A stretch of 13,772 nucleotides of DNA from an uncultured Verrucomicrobiales bacterium (lineage in GTDB: Bacteria > Verrucomicrobiota > Verrucomicrobiia > Limisphaerales > JACDHS01), in NCBI GenBank assembly GCA_937983475.1, contig CALJZV010000024.1, positions 1-13,772 of the forward strand, written 5' to 3'. This document shows, in pieces, positions 1 through 6,396 of the stretch. The notes beneath the pieces are model-generated. The model was not told the DNA's origin, searched no databases, and worked only from the letters and a program-made list of their open reading frames with translations. Every line of letters starts with the position of its first letter. Position 1 is the stretch's first letter. Made by a program: the position numbers and the translations under genes.

Positions 1-107
1 ACGAAAAACAGGGTGTCGGCGGGCAACAGTTTTTACGCCGGCAAAACCGAGGCGCGGAGGGAAAACGCCAGGCAGAACACTGCCAGGAAGGGAATGAGTC
101 GTTTCAT
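1..107 (-). pseudogene. 5' end of a secreted-protein gene, interrupted by an in-frame TAA (partial)
   Basis: Reading leftward from ATG at 107, the first 24 codons encode a typical Sec signal peptide: MKRLIPF, then a hydrophobic core LAVFCLAF, then SLRASVLPA. Codon 25 (bases 35-33) is TAA. The same frame then continues as KLLPADTLFFV to the window edge. That phrase resembles the start of the mature part of large exported verrucomicrobial proteins (inference from memory). Coding sense on both sides of the stop, in one frame, suggests a nonsense mutation or a base-call error; GAA to TAA is a single change. Only 11 codons are visible after the stop, so the family cannot be named. Alternatives are a real 24-residue peptide or a downstream start. 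The gene lies 48 bases beyond the protease stop on the same strand, with no clear Shine-Dalgarno sequence. Confidence 0.45.
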
Positions 108-155
108 GTGTTTTATTTGAGTTATGGCCAATTAAAAGTTCCCGAAAATAAAGCA

Positions 156-1145
156 TCAAGGCTGCGGTGCGCTCTCGGCTTTGCTGACCCGGCTGGGCGG
201 GGGCAGATAGCGGAAGGGATTGCTGGGATTGTCATTGTCGTACGCGTAGGCGTCGCGATGGTTGAGAAACCGTTTAACCTCGTCAATGGGAATGGCAAAC
301 CCAAGCCCCTCGCCAAAGGTGATTTTCATGTTGGTCACGCCGATGACTTCGCCCCGCATATTGAACAGCGGCCCGCCGCTGTTGCCCGGATTGATCTGCG
401 CGGTGGTCTGAAGATAAAGGTCGCCCTGAAACGGACGGGTCTTGGTGCTGACAATGCCCTCGGTGACAGTACGCTCCAGCCCAAGCGGACTGCCGATGGC
501 GAACACGCGTTCCCCCACAGCGAGCAGGTCCGAGTCTCCGAGCGACACGCGCGCGAATTTTGGAGCGTCCTTGTCCTCGATTTTCAAAAGCGCCAGATCG
601 GCAAACTTGTTCATGGCCACGATGCGCACCTGCTTGTAGCTCTTGCGCTCCAATTGGCCATTATGCTGGTGGTACACTTCGATGGAAATCTGCGTCTCGC
701 CCTCAATGACGTGAAAATTGGTGATCAAAAACCCCTCCTCATTGATGAAGAAACCCGAGCCCAAACCGCCGGGCGTGCGGACCTGCACGACCGCTTCGCC
801 CAAATGCTGCACCAGTTCGCGCACCGAACGCTCCGGCGGCGGCGTGCGCATCACCTGATAAATTGAACCCTTGCTGTCGGCTTCCACGGGTGAGGTCGCA
901 GGTTGCGGCGCGACCACGGCGGCTTCGGGCATCTTGGCTGGGACCAAATCGTTTTCCAGAATCTTCACTATCTGGTTCCGCGGAATGACCAGCACGGTAT
1001 ATCCCAGGTCTACGACAACACCCTCTTTTTTGGTGGCGAGTATTTTTCCTGTAACGGAGGCCTTGTCCTTCAACTGCACGGTGGCCGCGAAGGCCCCGGG
1101 CAATATCGAGAAAAGAACCATCCAAGTCAGCAGCCGTTTCAACAT
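156..1145 (-). CDS. Exported HtrA/trypsin-like serine protease, no PDZ domain
   Basis: This 329-residue protein starts with a Sec signal peptide (MLKRLLTWMV, hydrophobic to about residue 20, cleavage likely after AFA). Residues 22-65 form a small beta-rich segment (VQLKDKASVTGKIL) of the kind found in verrucomicrobial exported proteins. A Pro/Ala linker follows. The protease domain spans about 105-295 and carries a complete chymotrypsin-fold triad: His145 (TNFHVIEG), Asp183 (ADLALLKI) and Ser256 (GNSGGPL). The tail is Pro-rich and no PDZ domain follows, so it is shorter than DegP/DegS and closer to the stand-alone trypsin-2 type. It probably acts in the periplasm in protein quality control. 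ATG 1145 is preferred over in-frame TTG 1151 because the promoter at 1152-1180 places transcription start at about 1145. The substrate is unknown. Confidence 0.88.
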   Translation of the reverse strand: MLKRLLTWMVLFSILPGAFAATVQLKDKASVTGKILATKKEGVVVDLGYTVLVIPRNQIVKILENDLVPAKMPEAAVVAPQPATSPVEADSKGSIYQVMRTPPPERSVRELVQHLGEAVVQVRTPGGLGSGFFINEEGFLITNFHVIEGETQISIEVYHQHNGQLERKSYKQVRIVAMNKFADLALLKIEDKDAPKFARVSLGDSDLLAVGERVFAIGSPLGLERTVTEGIVSTKTRPFQGDLYLQTTAQINPGNSGGPLFNMRGEVIGVTNMKITFGEGLGFAIPIDEVKRFLNHRDAYAYDNDNPSNPFRYLPPPSRVSKAESAPQP

Positions 1146-1151
1146 GGCCAA

Positions 1152-1180
1152 ATGATACGTTCACCCTGCCTCAATGACAA
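1152..1180 (-). promoter_or_regulatory. Sigma70-type promoter of the protease gene, leaderless geometry
   Basis: On the minus strand, TTGTCA (1180-1175) and TATCAT (1157-1152) are separated by exactly 17 bases. Six bases after the -10 box comes the A of ATG 1145, so transcription should begin at or next to the start codon, giving a leaderless mRNA. No Shine-Dalgarno sequence precedes the ATG, which agrees. The match is by eye; the start site is inferred. Confidence 0.6.
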
Positions 1181-1199
1181 GGGACGGCCTGCAAAAAGT

Positions 1200-1760
1200 T
1201 TAATACTTTTGCCGATAATACTGCCGAGCCCGCTCCCAGTCCCCGGGGGTATTGACGTTGAACAGCCCTTCCACCTCCTCCAGCAATGGCTCGTAAAACT
1301 CGGCATTCAATTTTGCTGCCAAAGCCTGAAGGGAATGCCGACCCTGTTGAATCTGGTTTGCCACCGTCGGCAAAGCGGCTTTTGGTAAAATGAACGGGAA
1401 ACCAGCCCGATCCATCCGGGTGAAGGCAGCACGCCCGAACACGATATGCTGCTCAATTATCGCTCGAAGCAGGGTTCCGGGAACAAACGGCATGTCGCAA
1501 GCCAGAAACAGCACCGCCTCGGCCGACGTGGTGGTCAGCGCCGTAAAAACGCCCCCTAGCGGCCCGCAGCGTTTTATCTGGTCGCGGCGGATCACCCTAA
1601 CCGGTGCATCCAGCGCCCCGGCAGCAGCCCGGACATGCCCCAGCAACGTCTTGCGCCCCAGCCGCAGGCTCGACTTGTCGCGTCCCATGCGCGAACTGAG
1701 CCCGCCAGCGAAAATGCAGATTTCCAACAAGACTGCCCGGGGGCGTGTGGATTCGGCCAT
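1200..1760 (-). CDS. mobA: Molybdenum cofactor guanylyltransferase (MobA-like)
   Basis: This 186-residue protein has the pattern of MobA, which transfers GMP from GTP to molybdopterin to make the guanine-dinucleotide cofactor in the cytoplasm. The N-terminal nucleotide-binding loop is FAGGLSSRMGRDKSSL (about 17-32). It is followed by CGPLGGVFTAL (about 65-75), the metal-binding FLACDMPFV (about 85-93) and the C-terminal NVNTPGDW (about 168-175). The length fits the family (about 190). No other molybdopterin gene is nearby, so the MobA assignment rests on motifs alone; a related nucleotidyltransferase such as MocA is possible. ATG 1760 starts just before the conserved loop. AGCAGG lies immediately before the start, too close for a normal ribosome-binding site. 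The downstream protease has its own promoter. Confidence 0.85.
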   Translation of the reverse strand: MAESTRPRAVLLEICIFAGGLSSRMGRDKSSLRLGRKTLLGHVRAAAGALDAPVRVIRRDQIKRCGPLGGVFTALTTTSAEAVLFLACDMPFVPGTLLRAIIEQHIVFGRAAFTRMDRAGFPFILPKAALPTVANQIQQGRHSLQALAAKLNAEFYEPLLEEVEGLFNVNTPGDWERARQYYRQKY

Positions 1761-1860
1761 ACCTGCTAAGAGTGGGTTCTGTGGCCCGATGAATCAAGCA
1801 GTCCGTCGCATCACAAGAGGCCGCGGACAAAGCATCCTCCCAGAGTTTAATTTGTTTAGT

Positions 1861-1890
1861 GTTTTTAACATTTTTAAAGTTGTTAAAAAC
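1861..1890. promoter_or_regulatory. Perfect 10-bp inverted repeat, candidate operator
   Basis: GTTTTTAACA (1861-1870) and TGTTAAAAAC (1881-1890) are exact reverse complements separated by 10 bases. Arm centres lie 20 bases apart, about two helical turns, which suits a dimeric DNA-binding protein. The AT-rich stem lacks a clean T-tract, so a terminator is less likely. A second short hairpin, CTCCC/GGGAG (1906-1920), lies just downstream. The site sits about 100 bases from mobA and 50 from the small gene at 1941. No regulator is encoded nearby. Confidence 0.4.
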
Positions 1891-1940
1891 TTTTCCGCCA
1901 ATATTCTCCCTCGCCGGGAGGGTAAATCCCATCAAAACGT

Positions 1941-2039
1941 ATGTTGTGGCGGTTTAAAATATTCCTATTGATTGCGGGCATTGTCGGCGCGTTTTTTCTG
2001 GTCGCGTTCCTGTTCTTAAAAATCAGGGATCTGCATTAA
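1941..2039 (+). CDS. Possible 32-residue single-pass membrane peptide
   Basis: ATG 1941 to TAA 2037-2039 encodes 32 residues: a basic N-terminus (MLWRFK), a hydrophobic stretch of about 21 residues (IFLLIAGIVGAFFLVAFLFL) and a short polar tail KIRDLH. This is the layout of a small inner-membrane peptide with the N-terminus in the cytoplasm by the positive-inside rule. Translation signals are weak: the only purine-rich stretch, GGGAGGG at 1916-1922, is 18 bases upstream. It lies between mobA (divergent) and the rpsB leader. I do not recognise a family. It could equally be a chance hydrophobic frame. Confidence 0.4.
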   Translation: MLWRFKIFLLIAGIVGAFFLVAFLFLKIRDLH

Positions 2040-2142
2040 GCTATCCCCGCCCATTCCGCAATCAGCGCCCCCGAGGAGACCAACTTCCCCTGTTCCCCTC
2101 ACACGGCAAATCCAAGGCACTCCTGCGATTCGGAAAAAACAG

Positions 2143-2171
2143 TTGCCTCTCCCCTCCCCTTGTCTTATGGT
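2143..2171 (+). promoter_or_regulatory. Candidate promoter of the rpsB-tsf operon
   Basis: TTGCCT (2143-2148) and TATGGT (2166-2171) are spaced by 17 bases. The predicted transcription start at about 2178 leaves a leader of roughly 160 nt before the rpsB start. The -10 box is a partial match, so this is moderate evidence. Confidence 0.4.
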
Positions 2172-2177
2172 GCGCAC

Positions 2178-2339
2178 CCTTTTCAACCAGACTGGCCTGT
2201 GCCAGCGTGGAAGAGGGAAACGGCCTTTTATTTGCCTCTGAGTCGGGGCGAGCGGCCATAACAACATCAAAACGAATCCCGTGTTCCGCGGGATGGTCCG
2301 CCAAAGAATGACGGCGGGCTGACAACAAAAGGAAAACTT
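2178..2339 (+). promoter_or_regulatory. Structured rpsB 5' leader, possible ribosomal-protein regulatory RNA
   Basis: The roughly 160-nt stretch before rpsB has no convincing frame but contains two perfect small hairpins: CTGGC-ctgt-GCCAG (2192-2205) and ATCCCG/CGGGAT (2276-2294). The strong ribosome-binding sequence AAAAGGA (2327-2333) lies 6 bases before the GTG start. In several bacteria S2 represses its own operon through the mRNA leader. That this leader does so is inference. No known leader motif was recognised. Confidence 0.35.
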
Positions 2340-3140
2340 GTGATAACGATTGGAATCAAGGAACTGCTCGACGCTGGCGTTCATTTTGGACACCAGACCA
2401 AACGCTGGAACCCGCGCATGAAGCCGTTCATCTTCGACGCGCGCAACGGCATTCATATCATTGACCTCAGCAAAACCCACGCCCAGCTCGATGCCGCGTG
2501 CGAGATTCTGCATAAAACCGTGGCCAAGGGCGGCAAAGTGCTGTTTGTCGGCACCAAAAAACAAGCCCAGGAGGCCATCAAGGAAGCGGCCAAAGCCTGC
2601 GAACAGTTCCATGTCACCGAGCGTTGGCTCGGCGGCACCCTCACCAATTTCAACACCGTCCGCAAATCCATCGCCCGCCTCAAGCAAATCGAAAAAATGG
2701 AGGCGGACGGCAGCATCAACGATTACGGCAAACAGGAACAAGCCGTTTACCGCCGCGAATGGAGCCGCCTGTTCAAGAACCTGGACGGCATCCGCAGCAT
2801 GGATAAATACCCCGCGGCCATGTTCGTCGTGGACATCAAGCGCGAGCACAACGCCATCGCTGAGGCCCGCCGCCTGAAAATTCCCATCGTCGCCATCGTG
2901 GACACCAACTGCGACCCGGAGCTGGTGGATTATCCCATTGTCGGCAATGACGACGCCATCCGCTCGGTCCGCCTGATTCTTTCGACCATTGTCCAAGCGG
3001 TCTCCCAAGGCAAAGCCGAATTCGATGCCAAGTACGCCCGGCGCAAGCAGGAGGCCGAGGAGAAGGAAGCCGGCGAAAAAACTGAGCCGACCCCTGAAGC
3101 CGCCGCTCCGGCTGCTTCTGAGGCATCCGCGACAGCCTGA
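2340..3140 (+). CDS. rpsB: 30S ribosomal protein S2
   Basis: This 266-residue protein is S2, a late-assembling protein on the back of the 30S subunit that recruits S1 in many bacteria. The N-terminal signature IKELLDAGVHFGHQTKRWNP is complete, followed by MKPFIF and NGIHIIDL. Then come VLFVGTKKQAQ, RWLGGTLTNF (about 96-105), the coiled-coil insertion around 108-150, and PIVAIVDTNCDPELVDYPIVGNDDAIRS near 190-220, all expected. The C-terminus (about 235-266) is a low-complexity Glu/Ala/Pro tail. Translation starts at GTG 2340, supported by AAAAGGA six bases upstream and by the family start. It is first in rpsB-tsf, with an 89-base gap holding a hairpin. Confidence 0.98.
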   Translation: MITIGIKELLDAGVHFGHQTKRWNPRMKPFIFDARNGIHIIDLSKTHAQLDAACEILHKTVAKGGKVLFVGTKKQAQEAIKEAAKACEQFHVTERWLGGTLTNFNTVRKSIARLKQIEKMEADGSINDYGKQEQAVYRREWSRLFKNLDGIRSMDKYPAAMFVVDIKREHNAIAEARRLKIPIVAIVDTNCDPELVDYPIVGNDDAIRSVRLILSTIVQAVSQGKAEFDAKYARRKQEAEEKEAGEKTEPTPEAAAPAASEASATA

Positions 3141-3159
3141 CCGGGATTGCAATTATCCA

Positions 3160-3196
3160 GCAGCCGACAGAACAGTCCACCTGTCCTGACGGCTGC
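3160..3196 (+). promoter_or_regulatory. Hairpin between rpsB and tsf, possible attenuator or processing site
   Basis: GCAGCCG (3160-3166) pairs perfectly with CGGCTGC (3190-3196). Inside it ACAG (3172-3175) pairs with CTGT (3181-3184). Only a weak CCTTTT follows, so it looks like an inefficient terminator, an mRNA-stability element or a cleavage site that could lower tsf relative to rpsB. No separate tsf promoter was seen. Confidence 0.4.
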
Positions 3197-3229
3197 CTAA
3201 CCTTTTGATCAAATAAAATTCTAAAACTT

Positions 3230-4072
3230 ATGGTTGAAATCACTGCCCAATCTGTTGGCAAGCTGCGCGAAATGACCAATGCCGGCTTGATGGATTGCAA
3301 AAAAGCCCTGGCTGAAGCCAAGGGCGACATGGACGCGGCTGTGGACATCCTTCGCAAGAAGGGCGCGGCCAGCGCGGCCAAAAAGGCCGGACGCGAAGCC
3401 AAGGAAGGCGTCATTGCACAGCACGTGACCACCGGCTCCAAGGTGGGCGTGCTCGTGGAGATCAACTGCGAAACCGACTTCGTGGCCCGCAACGAGTCAT
3501 TCCGCGCCTTCTGCGACGAAATTGCCAAAACCCTCGCCTCCAACCCGCAGGCCGATCTTGAGAGCCTTCGCGTTGCCCAGGTCGCCAAAATCGGCGAAAA
3601 TATTCTCATCGCCCGCTCCCATCGCATGGAAGTGCAGGGCAACGGCATGATTGCCGCCTACATTCACACCGGCGCCAAGGTCGGCGTGCTGGTGGAAGTC
3701 GGCGCCGGCAAGGAAGCCACCGTAGCCAATGAGGAGTTTCGCCAACTGGTCCGCGACATCACCCTGCAAATCGCCGCCGCAAGCCCGACCGTGGTTTCCC
3801 GCGAGCAGGTCGATCCCGCGATCATCGAAAAAGAAAAAGAAATCGCCGCCGAGCAGGTGAAGAACAAGCCGCCGCAGGCCGTCGCCAAAATCGTCGAGGG
3901 CAAGCTCGAGAAATTCTACCAGGGCTGCTGCCTTGTGGACCAGGGGTTCGTCAAGAAGAACTCCGAGGTCACCGTCAAGGAACACATCGGCCAACTGAGC
4001 AAGCAACTGGGCGACGACATCGTCATCCGCCGCTTCGTCCGCTTCCAGGTGGGCGAGAGCGCGGGCGCCTGA
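3230..4072 (+). CDS. tsf: Translation elongation factor Ts
   Basis: This 280-residue protein is EF-Ts, the guanine-nucleotide exchange factor that regenerates EF-Tu-GTP in the cytoplasm. The N-terminal UBA-like domain has VGKLREMTNAGLMDCKKAL (about 9-27) and the following DMDAAVDILRKKG. The TDFVARNESF block (about 85-94), which contacts EF-Tu, is intact. A second core copy shows GAKVGVLVEVGAGKEA, and residues about 190-260 contain the coiled-coil and final helices (ILVDQGF-like CLVDQGFVKK; VREFVRFQVGE-like RRFVRFQVGE). The length fits forms of about 280 residues. ATG 3230 has no Shine-Dalgarno sequence; the preceding bases are AT-rich. It shares the rpsB transcript and is followed by a strong terminator. 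Confidence 0.97.
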   Translation: MVEITAQSVGKLREMTNAGLMDCKKALAEAKGDMDAAVDILRKKGAASAAKKAGREAKEGVIAQHVTTGSKVGVLVEINCETDFVARNESFRAFCDEIAKTLASNPQADLESLRVAQVAKIGENILIARSHRMEVQGNGMIAAYIHTGAKVGVLVEVGAGKEATVANEEFRQLVRDITLQIAAASPTVVSREQVDPAIIEKEKEIAAEQVKNKPPQAVAKIVEGKLEKFYQGCCLVDQGFVKKNSEVTVKEHIGQLSKQLGDDIVIRRFVRFQVGESAGA

Positions 4073-4091
4073 TAATTCATCAAGTGATACG

Positions 4092-4123
4092 AGCCGGACT
4101 TCGCCATGAAGTCCGGCTTTTTT
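4092..4123 (+). terminator. Rho-independent terminator after tsf
   Basis: AGCCGGACTTC (4092-4102), loop GCCAT, and GAAGTCCGGCT (4108-4118) form a perfect 11-bp stem, followed by a T run to 4123. This closes the rpsB-tsf unit, so pyrH needs its own promoter. Confidence 0.93.
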
Positions 4124-4154
4124 ATTGCCATAAAAAACAACTTTGCCCGCGCAG

Positions 4155-4183
4155 TTGACGCAAGTAAGTGCGACTGATAGAAC
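4155..4183 (+). promoter_or_regulatory. Promoter of pyrH-frr
   Basis: TTGACG (4155-4160) and TAGAAC (4178-4183) are spaced by exactly 17 bases. They lie directly after the tsf terminator and about 35 bases before pyrH. The -35 box differs from TTGACA by one base. Predicted start is at about 4190, giving a leader of about 28 nt. Confidence 0.6.
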
Positions 4184-4217
4184 TCCGCCGCTGCTTTCAA
4201 GCAACGCGTTCCATGCG

Positions 4218-4940
4218 ATGAAAAAGACCAAGCCCAAATACAAACGAATTCTGCTCAAGCTCAGCGGCGAGGCTTTGGGATGTGACGATGGCCACGGCAT
4301 AGACGCCACGTCCGTGCACGACATGGCCACCCAGATTGCCGAGGTGCGCGAACTGGGCGTGCAGGTCGTCATCGTCATCGGCGGCGGCAACATTTTTCGC
4401 GGTTTGGCCGGAAGCGAGCGCGGCATTGACCGCGCCACCGGCGACTACATGGGCATGCTGGCCACCATCATCAATTCTTTGGCCCTGCAGGATGCCCTGG
4501 AAAAAATCGGCGTGGACACCCGGGTGCAGACCGCCATCACCATGGCGCAGGTGGCCGAACCATTCATCCGGCGCCGCGCGATGCGGCATTTGGAGAAAGG
4601 CCGGGTGGTCATTTTCGGCGGCGGCACCGGCAACCCTTATTTTTCCACCGACACGGCAGCGGCGCTGCGCGCCAATGAAATCGGCGCCGAAGTCATTCTC
4701 AAGGCGACAAAGGTGGACGGCATTTACGACTCGGATCCCAAGAAAAATCCTAAAGCCAAACGCTTCACCCAGGTCTCGTATCTGGAGGCGCTACAGCGGC
4801 AGTTGAAGGTGATGGATTCGACGGCGTTTTCGCTTTGCATGGACAACAAAATGCCGATCATCGTTTTTGATTTGTTCAAGCCCCACAACTTGAAAAAAGT
4901 AGTTCAGGGAGAACGCGTGGGCACCCTGGTAACCAGTTGA
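4218..4940 (+). CDS. pyrH: Uridylate kinase (UMP kinase)
   Basis: This 240-residue protein is the bacterial hexameric UMP kinase of the amino-acid-kinase fold, which phosphorylates UMP to UDP with ATP. Motifs in order are ILLKLSGEALG (about 10-20), VIVIGGGNIFRG (about 51-62), DYMGMLATIINSLALQDAL (about 75-93), GTGNPYFSTDTAAALRA (about 135-151) and KATKVDGIYDSDPKKNP (about 159-175). The length matches the family. ATG 4218 was chosen because family members begin a few residues before the LKLSGE block, although the frame is open back to 4143, inside the promoter. There is no strong Shine-Dalgarno sequence. An overlapping two-codon frame (ATG CGA TGA at 4213-4221) spans the start. It is followed after 60 bases by frr. 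Confidence 0.97.
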   Translation: MKKTKPKYKRILLKLSGEALGCDDGHGIDATSVHDMATQIAEVRELGVQVVIVIGGGNIFRGLAGSERGIDRATGDYMGMLATIINSLALQDALEKIGVDTRVQTAITMAQVAEPFIRRRAMRHLEKGRVVIFGGGTGNPYFSTDTAAALRANEIGAEVILKATKVDGIYDSDPKKNPKAKRFTQVSYLEALQRQLKVMDSTAFSLCMDNKMPIIVFDLFKPHNLKKVVQGERVGTLVTS

Positions 4941-5000
4941 TCCCCCTTGACGAACGGCCGCTTTTAATTAACCACAAGATAACTAAAACAGGAGAATCGT

Positions 5001-5561
5001 ATGGCACTGGATGACATTTTGCTGGAAGCAGAGGAGAAGATGAGCAAGACCGAGGAGGTCGTGCAGAAGGAGTTCGCGGGGGTCCGCACGGGGAAAGCCT
5101 CCCCCGGCCTGGTGGAAAACATCCTTGTCGAAGTTTACGGCTCGCAAATGCGCCTGCGGGAACTGGCCGGCATTACCACACCCGAGCCGCGCATGTTGCT
5201 GATCCAGCCGTGGGACGTCGGCTCAACGCATCCCATTGAAAAAGCCATTCAAAAAAGCAATCTGGGCATCACGCCTTCCATCCAGGGCAAGGTCATTCGC
5301 ATTGTTCTCCCCGAGCTGAGCGAGGAGCGGCGTCAGGAGTTCGTCAAGATCGTGCGCAAAATGACCGAGGACGGCCGTGTGGCCATCCGGCACGTGCGGC
5401 GCGACGCGCTGGAAGCGCTCAAAAAGGAATCCAAGGCGGGCGGCGTCACCGAAGACCAGGTGGCCATCGCCGAGAAGGAAATTCAAAAGCTGACCGACCA
5501 ATACATCGCCAAGCTCGACCAGCACCTGGCCCAGAAGGAAAAGGAAATTCTGACGGTCTGA
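5001..5561 (+). CDS. frr: Ribosome recycling factor
   Basis: This 186-residue protein is RRF, which with EF-G splits the post-termination ribosome. Domain I and the central domain are complete: FAGVRTGKASPGLVENILVEVYG (about 25-47), LRELAGITTPEPRMLLIQPWD (about 51-71), AIQKSNLGITPS (about 80-91), VIRIVLPELSEERRQEFVK (about 96-114) and VAIRHVRRDALEALKK (about 125-140). The C-terminal helix ends in KEKEIL. The usual length is about 185. AGGAG (4990-4994) lies six bases before ATG 5001, a good ribosome-binding site and one of the few clear ones here. It is the last gene of the cluster; the convergent ftsB-like gene ends 22 bases away with no clear terminator between. Confidence 0.98.
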   Translation: MALDDILLEAEEKMSKTEEVVQKEFAGVRTGKASPGLVENILVEVYGSQMRLRELAGITTPEPRMLLIQPWDVGSTHPIEKAIQKSNLGITPSIQGKVIRIVLPELSEERRQEFVKIVRKMTEDGRVAIRHVRRDALEALKKESKAGGVTEDQVAIAEKEIQKLTDQYIAKLDQHLAQKEKEILTV

Positions 5562-5583
5562 TGAGCCGCCGAGGCCGCTCTGC

Positions 5584-5901
5584 TCAGGGCTGCGGAATTA
5601 TCGTCCCGTTGGTAATTTTCGGCGCCTCGAAGTGGATGACTATCTCGCCCGGTTTGGCGTAGCTTAAGCGCTCGCGCGCCAACCGTTCCACGGTGCGCGG
5701 ATCCTGCAAGGCCCGCATCTGCGCCTCCAGTTTCTTGGATTGCTCCACCTCGCGGGCAATGCTGTTGTCCAACTCGAGCTTCTCCTTGCGCATCCGCTCG
5801 TTTTGCTTAATGACCGGGGTGTACCACAAGACGGCGCCCAGAATCATGGCCAGAAAAATCAGGACCACGACCAACCGGGTTAACTTATCCCAAACATTCA
5901 C
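5584..5901 (-). CDS. ftsB: Septum formation initiator, FtsB/DivIC family
   Basis: This 105-residue bitopic membrane protein has a short cytoplasmic N-terminus (VNVWDKLTR), one transmembrane helix (about 10-28), a periplasmic coiled coil (about 30-66) and the family signature LQDPRTVERLARERLSYAKPGEIVI (about 67-91). FtsB/DivIC bridges FtsL and FtsQ in the divisome. The start is GTG 5901; a second in-frame GTG at 5919 is possible. The frame is open to 6093 but would then overlap the upstream lipoprotein gene and add a segment without family resemblance. No Shine-Dalgarno sequence is clear. It is third in a minus-strand run after the kinase-etherase fusion and the lipoprotein, 145 bases after the latter. 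It could be named divIC; the family call is firm, the exact start less so. Confidence 0.85.
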   Translation of the reverse strand: MNVWDKLTRLVVVLIFLAMILGAVLWYTPVIKQNERMRKEKLELDNSIAREVEQSKKLEAQMRALQDPRTVERLARERLSYAKPGEIVIHFEAPKITNGTIIPQP

Positions 5902-5937
5902 GGTGGAGATTGATGGCACAGCGGCTTTGAAAACGAA

Positions 5938-5966
5938 AGCGTAGAAATGATTTTTCGCCGCGACAA
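5938..5966 (-). promoter_or_regulatory. Candidate promoter of the ftsB-like gene
   Basis: On the minus strand TTGTCG (5966-5961) and TACGCT (5943-5938) are spaced by 17 bases, about 37 bases before GTG 5901. A bulged GC stem followed by TTTTATTTT after the lipoprotein stop (about 6022-6055) may end the upstream transcript. Both signals are partial. Confidence 0.35.
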
Positions 5967-6046
5967 ACCGAGTGTGGAGTGAAACGTCTACGAGCCGGAC
6001 CGCCGTTTGCCTTCTTTGCAGAAAATAAAAGCCGGCTTCGCCACGC

Positions 6047-6382
6047 TCACCGGGCAAACCGCTTCCAGTCACGCAACGCTCCGCCGGGCTCAAATGTCAG
6101 CCGCAGAAAGCGGTCGGGCATCGGCGGCTCGTAAAATGGATGAAAACTGTGATGCCCCAGAAAGTGATGCCCGTGGTAAAAATGGCCGCTCCGCCCCCGG
6201 AATGTCAGCCACTCGGCCACGATCGTGCCATCGCTAAGCTGCGCCATCTTGTCGGGCGGCCCCAGGTCCACGACAGCCTGGTCAAAAGAATAAGCGCCAA
6301 CCCGGCTCTGCCAGTCAATTTTCTGGGTGGCACAGCCGGCCAATACCAGCAGCGAAACCAATACCGGAAGCATCGCTTTCAT
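6047..6382 (-). CDS. His-rich lipoprotein of unknown function
   Basis: This 111-residue protein begins with a lipoprotein signal peptide ending in the lipobox LAGC, so Cys17 should be lipidated and the protein anchored in a membrane. The mature part has YSFDQAVVDLGPPDKMAQLSDGT (about 31-53), a pattern seen in small SmpA/OmlA-like lipoproteins. An unusual segment with seven histidines in 15 residues (67-81) follows, then a Pro/Tyr stretch. The histidines could bind a metal (inference). It starts 14 bases after the stop of the kinase-etherase fusion, with GAGAG about 11 bases before ATG, so the two are probably co-transcribed. Met4 (6373) is an alternative start. No function is known to me. Confidence 0.75.
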   Translation of the reverse strand: MKAMLPVLVSLLVLAGCATQKIDWQSRVGAYSFDQAVVDLGPPDKMAQLSDGTIVAEWLTFRGRSGHFYHGHHFLGHHSFHPFYEPPMPDRFLRLTFEPGGALRDWKRFAR

Positions 6383-6396
6383 GCTTCACGATACTC

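Noticed and set aside
156..866. Plus-strand frame from 108 opposite the protease gene
   Set aside because: It is a shadow of the protease, whose catalytic triad is intact on the minus strand.
2016..3152. 378-residue minus-strand frame opposite rpsB
   Set aside because: It is the antisense shadow of the well-supported rpsB gene, and its sequence has no family pattern.
5562..5583. Bidirectional terminator between frr and the ftsB-like gene
   Set aside because: Only short imperfect GC pairings are seen and no T-tract on either strand.
5902..6093. Extended N-terminus of the ftsB-like gene back to 6093
   Set aside because: It would overlap the lipoprotein gene, lacks family similarity and puts about 64 extra residues before a typical FtsB start.
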